A stretch of 64,000 bases of DNA from Beverwykella pulmonaria. Its lineage: Eukaryota; Ascomycota; Dothideomycetes; Pleosporales; Melanommataceae. This document shows, one piece after another, positions 55,822-64,000 of the stretch (the stretch's first letter is position 1; every line of letters begins with the position of its first letter). The notes under the pieces were generated by a model. The model saw only the letters and a program-made list of their open reading frames with translations, was not told the origin of the DNA and made no database searches. Both the position numbers and the translations under genes were made by a program. The DNA lies in the NCBI GenBank assembly GCA_001599595.1, contig BCHH01000005.1, forward strand, positions 1,681,552-1,745,551, in the 5' to 3' direction.

Positions 55822-58800
55822 ATGGACCAGTCGAGAGACAAGCGCAGCAGGAGAGACGCAGGTGCGCCTGAGATGCCACAAGCGGCAGCGCGGGACCGAC
55901 GTCGAGATGAGTACGTCCGCGGCACCATACGCGCTGTCACGCCGGAGTCGATTCCTGAAGACAGTGTCCCAGGCCCGGCGTACGCTTTGGCATCCTCACC
56001 ACCGACATCGCCGCGTTCTGGCGGAAGCAGCAGCCAGTTAGGCCAGCCCACGATGATCAATCCGCGTCCCTTCGTTGCGCGCGCCAACTCCAACGAGTCC
56101 GAATACTCTTTCCGGCCCTCGAGAGAACCGCAGACGCGGCCCCGGACCAGGACACTAGGGTCGCTAGAGGAGCGATCGACACGCAGCAAATCCCCGCCGA
56201 ATTTGTTTGTGACCAGCCGCCACCGGATCGGAAGCGTGCACTCGACTGCGTCGGCTAACTTCCAGGGCATAGAAGAGAATATTGTAACCTCCATCGGGCA
56301 CCCGTCGACCATCTCGCCCACATCGGCACCGCAGCAGCCGCCGCCCCCGCGCACGTCGAGCTCGAATCGCGGCCGCCTGATCAAGTCGCCGCCGCGCACA
56401 AACTCCCCTGCCCCGTCGACCCTCGCCAGCCCTAATGCCCAGCCCGACTCGTGGATCTCGCCCGTTCCAGCATCGGATGCTCGAAAGGTGCTGAAGCTCA
56501 TGCGAGCTACATGTGGGAAGATGCAGGGCATGCTGGCTTTCAGGCGCGGCGAGACAAATCCGTGGTCCTTGTCATACTGCTATATCAATGAGGAAGCCGG
56601 GAGCCTGGTGTACGAACCCAAGAGTGACACTTCCTATCACAGGACACTGGTTCCAGATCTGCGGGGGTGTCGGGTCAAGAGCGCATATGATGCCGAGTCT
56701 TATACCGCGTATATCCACGTGCTGGGGCACAACTCCAAGTTAGAAGTCTTCTTGCGTCCGCCTACGCAGGAGGAGTTTGATTCATGGTTTGCTGCGCTGC
56801 TGTGCTGGCAACCGATCCGGCCAAAAGGAATACATAACAAGATGGCGAAGCTGCAAACCCCATTGGTTGCTGAGCGGCGACTGGTCGACAGCAGGAGACA
56901 CTCCGAGGTCTCGCTATTGAAAGAGGCCCCCATCATCAAAGTTGGGAAGATGATCTACTGGGACACCAGTGTCACCTACAGCAACACGGGCACGCCCAAG
57001 TCCGGAAGTCAAAGGCCGCAAGCGTATCGGGTGCAAAGCCATGGTTCTCGCCGGTGGAGAAGAGTCTCTTGCACACTTCGCGAAAACGGCGAGCTCAAGC
57101 TCTACTCCGATACCGACGTCACCCTGGTGTCTGTCGTGCAGCTCTCCCAGCTCTCTCGATGCGCCGTCCAACGGCTGGATCCCTCAGTTCTGGATAATGA
57201 ATTTTGCATAGCCATCTATCCTCAATACACCACGACGTCAACGTCACTGTCATTATTACGCCCTATATTCTTATCACTCGAATCCCGCGTTTTGTACGAG
57301 GTATGGATAGTCCTACTACGAGCGTTTACCATTCCGCAGTTGTATGGTCCAAAGCAGCCTACCTTGAATGAGGAAGGCGCGCTCTCACCGTCGTTTGGAA
57401 CTCAGGATATGTTTCGTATGGAGCGGTCATTATTCGTCAGGGTTATCGAGGCTAGGTTGATGCCTCCAATAAGCCCCAAAATTGCTGATAGTAACACATC
57501 CACAAGGCCCGCCTCATCGGCCACGAACACCTCGGGCGGGTACTTTATGGAGATTTTATTAGACGGAGAAGCAAGAGCAAGGACGATCGCCAAGGTAGAA
57601 GGCAATACTCCTTTCTGGAGAGAAGAATTCGAGTTCCTGGATCTCCCGGCGGTCCTCTCAACAGCCTCGCTTCTCCTGAAGAAGCGCCCTTCAAATCAAA
57701 TGCGGGGTGACAAAAACTACCACGAGACACAGCTAAATGCCGAGTCTTTCATCTCAGAAGGAGCGGGTGGCTACGCAGGTATATCATTTGACCAAACATG
57801 TGGCAAGTCTGATATTTACCTTGACGATCTCGGCCCGAATCAGTCTGTCGAGAAGTGGTGGCCGCTCGTCAACATGTATGGCAACGGTGTCGGCGAAGCT
57901 CTTGTCAAAGTCAGCGCCGAGGAGTGCGTGATACTGATGGCACGCGATTACCAACCCATGTCAGAACTGCTGCACCGTTTCTCGAACGGCTTAACGATAC
58001 AAATCGCGCAGATGATACCTATCGAGTTGAAGAAGCTGTCTGAATATCTTCTCAATATCTTTCAAGTCTCAGGTCAAGCGGCCGAGTGGATCATGGCACT
58101 TGTTGAGGAGGAAATTGACGGAACGTCCAAAGAGACGCCAGCGAGTCGGCTACGCTTCAGCAAGAGACTGGGTTCCACCGACTCCAGTGAAGCTACATTC
58201 GAGTCCTCCAGTGACCGCGAGCTCTTTGTCCGAGATATGGGAAACAACGCCAAGTTGGAAGCGAATCTCCTGTTCCGCGGTAATACGCTTCTCACCAAGT
58301 CCTTGGACTTCCACATGAAGAGATTGGGAAAGGAGTATTTGGAAGAAACGCTGTCCGAAAAATTGAGAGAGATCAACGAAAAAGACCCAGAGTGCGAAGT
58401 TGACCCCAACAAAATCTCGAACCAACACGAACTCGATCGCAACTGGAGGAGACTGATAAATCTCACCGAAGATCTGTGGCGGTCAATCTACAACTCGGTA
58501 TCCCGCTGTCCCCAAGAATTGAGGCTCATTTTTAGACACATCCGTGCGTGCGCTGAGGATCGATATGGTGATTTTCTGAGGACAGTTCAGTATAGCAGTG
58601 TCTCTGGCTTCCTTTTTCTTCGCTTTTTCGTCCCTGCGGTGCTGAACCCGAAGCTCTTCGGTCTGCTAAAAGGTACGTAATTAATGCTCATTTCTCCGTG
58701 CATCCCTTTCATCCTCTTTGCGGCCCCCCTTGGATCTCATTCGCAAGTGGTTCTGACTTCAATAATGTAGATCATCCCAAACCAAGGGCAAGAAGGACCT

Positions 58801-60161
58801 TTACGCTTATTGCCAAATCCCTCCAAGGTCTTGCAAACATGTCCTCATTCGGCACGAAGGAAGCGTGGATGGAGCCCATGAATGTATTTCTCTCCTCCCA
58901 CCGACAGGAGTTCAAGACGTATCTCGACAACATTTGTTCTATCTCGTCGACTACCTCGCCTGCGCCTCCTATTCCACCGTCATATTCCACCCCGCTTGCC
59001 ATTCTCCAAAGACTGCCTCCAACGTCCAGGGAAGGCTTCCCAAGTCTGCCGTACCTAATTGATCACGCTAGGAACTTTGCAGCCTTAGTCAATCTGTGGC
59101 TTGACAACACAAGGACGAGTGCCCCAAATATTCAAACAACCGACGGCGATCTTCTGCGATTCCATACCATCTGCGTGAGCTTGCACGAACGCACGAACGA
59201 TTGCCTTAATCGCGCTGAACGGGCCGAACGGCCATCGTCTACGCTCAGCGTCAAGTGGGAAGAATTGGTAGAGCAGTTGCAAGGGAGTGCAAGTTTTGAA
59301 CCGAGCCGTGGCGCGGCTACGAGGAATAAAGCAAAGATGAACGAGGGTAAAGGGAGTGTGCCACCCAGTCCAACGGCCGATGAGCTAACAAGCTCCTCAT
59401 CAACATCGACCCCTGTTATGATGAAACCTATCCATTCATCGAAGACTCGGCATCAGCAAAACAGCTCTATCTCGGCATCTGCGAGCTCAGTAACGAGTAC
59501 AAGTTCTCACACAATCTCCCTCTCCAACCACTTCCCAAGCAGGACAACAAGATCTGGCTACGAGCCTAGTCTGAGTGAATCTGTATCCGCCTCTCAATCT
59601 GCATCCGCATCTGCTTCGGCGGACGTCTCTGGCGCAGAGGAAACTCCGCCAGGAAGTAGTGATGGCTTACACATGGCGCCTGCCCCATCCTATCCCCAAA
59701 CCCACACCCATGCCTCAGGCTCCACAAATTCGTTTACATACGCGAACCCGAATACGCACATTGACCTTGCACACATGAACACCGCGAACTTGTCTCGTCC
59801 CCCACGCTCTGCAGGCGGACATAGTATTGAGGGCTCAGACACAGGAAGCATACTCGAGGAAGAATATACCACTGCCCTTCCGCGCTTCGACAAAGATACG
59901 GTGAAAGAGAAGCGCGACCGTGGCCTCCGCGGCGTCCTCCCGTTTCCACGTAAACGAAAAGACAAGGATAAAGATAAGGACAAGGACAAAGAGAAGGGCA
60001 AAGAACGCGATCACGACCGTAGCCGAGACCGCAGCTCCGACCGCGGTGGCGGTAGCGCGCTCGGTGATTACAGTCAAGGCCTAAGCATCAGGAACAAAGA
60101 CAGGGAGAGAGATAGGGAAAGGGAAAGGGCCGCCCAAGAAGGTGTCATAAACGAATGGTGA
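55822..60161 (+). CDS. BUD2: Ras GTPase-activating protein of the Bud2 type
   Basis: Inactivates a Ras-like GTPase (Rsr1/Bud1 in yeast) to orient polarity and growth sites at the cortex. Two exons (55822-58672, 58771-60161; intron 98 nt, GTACGT) give 1413 aa. Residues 1-210 are disordered. A PH-like region (about 220-520) contains TNPWSLSYCYINEEAGSLVY and VEVFLRPPTQEEFDSWFAAL-like sequence. A C2-type region near 530-700 has FVRVIEARLMPP and TIAKVEGNTPFWREEFEFLD. The RasGAP domain follows: LFRGNTLLTKSLDF near residue 818 carries the arginine finger, and SGFLFLRFFVPAVLNPKLFG near 938 is the family signature, completed after the intron by DHPKPRARRTFTLIAKSLQGLA. The last 250 residues are Ser/Thr rich and end in a KDKDKDKDKEKGKERD tract. 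The order PH-C2-RasGAP and the length fit Bud2/CLA2. Confidence 0.92.
59956..60037 (+). repeat. Short Lys/Asp-coding low-complexity tract
   Basis: AAGGATAAAGATAAGGACAA-type hexamers near the 3' end of the RasGAP gene encode alternating Lys/Asp then Arg/Asp (KDKDKDKDK...DRSRDRSSDR). Likely a charged tail prone to length variation. Confidence 0.75.
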
Positions 60162-61120
60162 CTAGATGGCCTGTTTCATGGAATGTACAGCGGTCATGGA
60201 CACAGAAAGGGCGAGAGCTTACGCATCCCGTCGAATTCGAATTCAGTGGGACAAAGTATAAGGGAGATGAGGAGGAGGGCTAGCGCGGGCCACCTTCTCG
60301 ATAAATGAAGAAGTGGAAGTTGAAGGAAGAACGAGCTTGCGTGGTAGTACAGGTATGCATACCGACCATCGAATTTCCGCCGGCCAGAGCCAGACGCGAC
60401 GCTCCAAAAGCGACGAGGGAGAGATCCCTTTATCCACCGACGTCCTCACCCAAAAGGATGATTTCCTACATATCACATCACGTTACGTTTGTGCACATTC
60501 TACATTTTCCAGACCGCATCAACTCACATTTCTTTCAAACCAAAATGATCTGTTTCCGTACCAAAAGATCTCATAGCGTTGCCGTTGCATGGTTTTGGCT
60601 ATTGAAGATGGGATTGGGCCGGTTTTGCTGCGCTGTTTGACTTTTCTTTTCTTGTGGGGATGAGATGAGATGATTGATGAGGAATGACTGGATTGGGGGT
60701 GGTTGGGTGCTTGCTTATCATATCGTATTTATTGCTGAATGGAGGGGCTGTGGCTGGTTCAGTGCGAAGATATAACGACGGTTGGATGGATGGTGGTCTA
60801 CTTCTTATTTAGTTTGTGTGCGCGCGGTGCTTCTGCGTAGATGAAGTGCCGTCCAAGTTATACATCTTCTGCATATATCATATCTATATTATCAGTTCGA
60901 TTCAAATGTTACGCGCTGACGTTGTGAGGGCCAAGTGTTGATGAATTGATGAATATTGTGTTGATTGAGGTATAGTATCAAATGCATGGTCGTCCTTCTT
61001 GAGGGCTGCATATATGCAACATGCCTTCATCCAAGCATAGCCTTTCATGCAATTCTTTCCTTCCCTTCCCCGTCCCCCAAATACCGCCGCTTTTGAAATT
61101 GCCTACCATGCGTACTGGGT
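60162..61120. other. Intergenic between convergent genes
   Basis: 3' flanks of the RasGAP (plus) and CYP40 (minus) genes. AT-rich from 60880. Short frames only, none supported. Confidence 0.45.
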
Positions 61121-62721
61121 CTAGAAATTGAAAGCATTGGCATAGGCTTTTTTCTCTTTCTCCTTCCTCTCCTTGACCCTCCTCTTCACACCATCCAACT
61201 CCTTCACAATCGCCGCATCGCCCGGCGCACACTTAAGTGCGGCCTCCAAGTCCTTGAGCGCATCCTCCTCGTTCTTCTTCGCGACTCTCGCCTGCGCTCT
61301 CCGGAACAGCGCCTTCGCCTTGTCCTTGTCTGAAATGCCTTCAATTTCCAACGCCTTCGTTGCACTATCCGCCGCCTCGGTGTTCTGTCCGACTTTGTTC
61401 TGCAGCAGCGCGGCGTTGGAGTAGAGGTTGATTTTCAGCGCGTTGAGCTTGGGACCGAGATCTGCGGGATCGGAGTCGAGCGGTGCAGGGTACTCGTGCA
61501 GATACCGTAGGGCTTTGAGGTACTTTGCGATGCCAAGCTGGAGGTCGCCCTTCTTGAATGCCGAATTTCCGAGGTCTTTGAGCTCGGTCGCGATGCTGAG
61601 GATCTGGTCGCCGGTCCACTGTTCGCTCTCGAGCTTCTGGTCTTCAGGGTAGTCTTCGTAGGGGTCTCCAGTTACGTCGGCTTGCTTTTCGGTGGCTTTG
61701 TCATAGGCTTCTCCGGTGAGCTCGCCACAGTCTAGAAGTCGTTATTAGAAGGGGGGGTTTGTGCGGTGTGTGGAGGATGGCTTACCTGCAATGGCAGCCT
61801 CCTGCCATGGCTTGTCGCCGCTCTGTACCTTGAGGTTCTCGATTTGACGGACGATGCTCTTTCCGTTGATGACCTCGCCGAACACAACGTGCTTCTTGTC
61901 CAGATGAGGCGTCAGGACCGTCGTGACGAAGAACTGGGATCCGTTTGTACCTGTCCCCTGTCAGTTCTACCACAAACTCAAAACAGGTTGGAGGAGGACA
62001 AGAGGAAGCAACATTAGAATATTTCCCATGTGCCTCATCCATCAATCCACCCATCCCAACCCCCATCCAGGATTCAGCAGCTGAAATCCCTCATGCTTCG
62101 GCTTACCCGGTCCAGCATTCGCCATGCTTAGCAGGAACGGCCTGTCGTGTAGCCGTTCAAAGTTCTCGTCCTCGAACTTCTCGCCGTAGATGCTCTCGCC
62201 GCCCGTGCCATTGCCCTGTGTGAAGTCGCCGCCCTGGATCATAAAGCCTTTGATAACGCGGTGGAAGGTTGAGCCTTTGTAGTGGAGCGGTTTGCCCGCT
62301 TTTCCAATGCCCTTCTCGCCGGTGCAGAGAGCGCGGAAATTCTCGGCGGTCTTGGGGACGACTGGGGAGGGAAGTCAGCATTGCCCGTAGAGTGTGTTTG
62401 CGAAGGGAAAGTTCGAGGAGCAGGGTAGGGAGGTTTAGAGGCAAGTAAATAAGCCAGTCGTTGAGGAGAGACCTTGTGCTACAGAAGCATATTGGGCTTG
62501 CGATTGAACGTACTGTCATTGTACTGTAGTTGCATTAGTAAAGCAAAAGCTTTCAATCCACTCGAGTTCCACTTACAAGCTCGAAGGCAATACGGCCGGC
62601 CTTCGTGCCGCCAATAGTGATGTCGAAGAAGACCCGCGGACGCTCTGTACAAATTAACTTTAAGTCCACAAACGGACCTTGAAATTAGATCGAGCTTGGA
62701 GCACGTACTGTCTGTCGCCAT
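61121..62721 (-). CDS. CPR6: Cyclophilin-40 peptidyl-prolyl isomerase with TPR domain
   Basis: Hsp90 co-chaperone that isomerises prolyl bonds in the cytosol. Six exons (62721-62709, 62644-62577, 62523-62514, 62361-62107, 61950-61786, 61731-61121) give 373 aa, close to yeast Cpr6. The cyclophilin domain reads [80 protein letters not shown] and [20 protein letters not shown], so the catalytic Arg and Phe/Gln set are kept. After a linker with EDYPEDQ comes a three-repeat TPR domain ([60 protein letters not shown]) that binds the Hsp90 MEEVD end, and a basic tail ([17 protein letters not shown]). Exon 3 is only 10 nt; without it the frame breaks and the conserved [12 protein letters not shown] is lost. 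Introns are 53-156 nt. Confidence 0.95.
62514..62523 (-). other. 10-nt microexon of the CYP40 gene
   Basis: TACAATGACA on the minus strand, flanked by CTACAG before and GTACGTTC after. It supplies the YND part of [15 protein letters not shown] and shifts the phase correctly. Confidence 0.85.
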
Positions 62722-63366
62722 AGTTACTGTTTGCTTATGTGTTTCTTATAGAGAGGTACAGAGGGAGCCTGTGTAAATTTTTGAGACTGAGCGCAATTGA
62801 CTAAGGCTGAGAAGTGAGTGAGGAAAGGAGGAAGAAGAAGCGATGAAGGAAGCTTGAGGTCTGCAGTCCGCAGGGCAAGCTACCAGAACTTTCTACAGCT
62901 TGTGCGCCAAGACTAGGCTGGACTGCAGCGACCAACTAGTTGACCGAATCACACAAACCACAAAAGTGGAAGCAATGAGTTTACCTAGGCAAATAGTAAG
63001 TCTGGACTGTGTTCGCAAGCTTCTGGCTTTCTGTGCAGAGATGCGATGTGTGATCATTCTTCGCTCAATTCTCACGAGTGAGGGGTATAGTGGGCTGTCA
63101 CCGTGCCCCTCGCAAGCATTACTTTACTTGGAAAACGGAGACACTTGCTCACAATCAAGGGTATGCAATTCTATGTGCCTACCAAGAAGAATGGTGCTGA
63201 GAATGCAGAATGCATGTATGTGCTCATAGAGGGGATATCAAGAAGAAATAAGAGAAAAACATGCAAAACTCCCTTCTTTCCGTCTTAGCCTAAATAAGTC
63301 AAAAGACGCCATAACAACCTCCCCATAACGAAACGTTGGTTCCATAGTGAGAAAACATGCAGTATC
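62722..63366. other. Intergenic, CYP40 promoter to IFRD gene 3' end
   Basis: Promoter and C/T-type leader of CYP40 and 3' flank of the next minus-strand gene. No supported gene. Confidence 0.45.
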
Positions 63367-64000
63367 CTAGTAAGCCATTGAGAACGGCAGACTTCGTGAA
63401 ACCGCCTCGTTCTCCTCATACTGCTGAACAAACCCGCCTTGAACAATCCTCCTCATAGCATTCAGCCTCATCAGCTTCCACCACTTATTAATCGTAAGCA
63501 CGACATTCCGGTTGATCCTAATCTTCCATCTGCTTCCGTATGGCCGGCCTGTCACAGGATCCAACGCCATGGAATACCTAGGTCCAATGGTCGGCGTCTC
63601 GACCGAGTTCTTGACGTCCACGAACGACAAGTGCATCGACTTTCTATCCTTCTTCGAGATCTTGCGGGTCGAGACGGTAGCGAGCTCATCGAGGGTGTGC
63701 ATGAGCTGGTCTGTTCTGCGGTAAACAGTGTATCGTTTGACGAACTTCACACTGCTGTTCGAGTCGTCCTCGTCTGGATTGCTGCCTTCCTCCGACAGTT
63801 CTTCGTCATCCTCGAGCGGCGTGTACGATTTCTCGAAGAGCAAAGCGATATTCTCGCCGGCGGCGATTTGAACCCCTCGATCCGAGCTCTCAAGCTGGTC
63901 AACGAAGGCTTCCATGGCAGCCTCAGTTGCGTCTTCCATATCGTCGATCTCGGTCGCGAGCAGGCCCCACTCTTCAAGCGCAGCAATGACCACAGAGCCC
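63367..64000 (-). CDS. IFRD-family (interferon-related developmental regulator) protein, C-terminal part
   Basis: The window holds the last 211 codons; the start lies beyond 64000. The frame reads SVVIAALEEWGLLATEIDDM, then VDQLESSDRGVQIAAGENIA (end of the armadillo-like IFRD domain), an acidic loop (PLEDDEELSEEGSNPDEDDS), KFVKRYTVYRRTDQLMHTLD, ISKKDRKSMHLSFVDVKNSV and IRINRNVVLTINKWWKLMRL, the conserved IFRD C-terminal domain. It ends RSLPFSMAY. Related proteins in animals (Tis7/IFRD1) and plants regulate ribosome and stress programmes; the fungal role is poorly known. No intron is seen in this part. Confidence 0.87.
   Translation of the reverse strand, partial: GSVVIAALEEWGLLATEIDDMEDATEAAMEAFVDQLESSDRGVQIAAGENIALLFEKSYTPLEDDEELSEEGSNPDEDDSNSSVKFVKRYTVYRRTDQLMHTLDELATVSTRKISKKDRKSMHLSFVDVKNSVETPTIGPRYSMALDPVTGRPYGSRWKIRINRNVVLTINKWWKLMRLNAMRRIVQGGFVQQYEENEAVSRSLPFSMAY

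Overview
This is nuclear DNA of a filamentous ascomycete, from roughly mid-GC, gene-dense chromosome. The evidence is many short spliceosomal introns (mostly 47-98 nt, GT-AG, often with a CTAAC/CTGAC-like branch site), fungus-restricted families (Zn2Cys6 activator, DUF3602, Pth11/rhodopsin-like membrane protein, FLC/TRP-like protein, GH62) and a decayed pogo/Fot1-type transposon. A Dothideomycete or a relative is my guess from general gene style; no marker in the window fixes the class. The exon models below were built by eye. All complete multi-exon models sum to a multiple of three and several match the usual family length (alpha-amylase 499 aa, ARP1 379 aa, CYP40 373 aa, CCT3 548 aa). Non-ATG starts were avoided.

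Layout. 1-4 kb: SPT6 N-terminal part (minus, cut by the window edge) and, divergently, a STE7-type MAP kinase kinase. 4.7-9.4 kb: secreted carbohydrate-active enzymes, a GH13 alpha-amylase and a GH62 arabinofuranosidase, separated by an unrecognised gene broken by a 100-N assembly gap. 9.9-10.8 kb: an 885-bp relic of a pogo-like transposon with perfect inverted repeats. 11-17.9 kb: a DUF300/OSTA membrane protein with a 45-bp tandem repeat at its 5' side, an orphan conserved protein, and CCT3. 18-19 kb: relic coding sequence. 19.8-28 kb: an atypical protein kinase, an FLC/TRP-like membrane protein and a fungal protein of the 'LPAELRNRV' type. 29.8-37.6 kb: a possible 52-aa ORF, a zinc alcohol dehydrogenase, and a divergent pair of DHA2-type MFS transporter and Zn2Cys6 activator. 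38.7-42.6 kb: DUF3602 protein and ARP1 (dynactin). 42.6-45.8 kb: gene-poor. 45.8-51.5 kb: flavin/PNPOx-like protein (GC-AG intron), a haem peroxidase/alpha-dioxygenase-like enzyme, and a fungal rhodopsin-like membrane protein. 53.6-64 kb: an unknown Ser/Pro-rich protein, BUD2-like RasGAP, CYP40 cyclophilin (10-nt microexon), and an IFRD-family fragment.

How they work together. Most genes are unrelated housekeeping functions (transcription elongation, signalling, actin-like/dynein transport, chaperones, polarity). Possible functional groupings are the polysaccharide-degrading pair at 4.7-9.4 kb and the transporter/activator pair sharing a 510-bp promoter with a dehydrogenase nearby. I found no polyketide or peptide synthase, no CRISPR, and no convincing tRNA or rRNA. 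I did not find a clearly new biological system. The most unusual items are the transposon relic, the microexon, the GC-AG intron, the 411-bp intron of the activator, the in-phase 45-bp repeat and several orphan genes.
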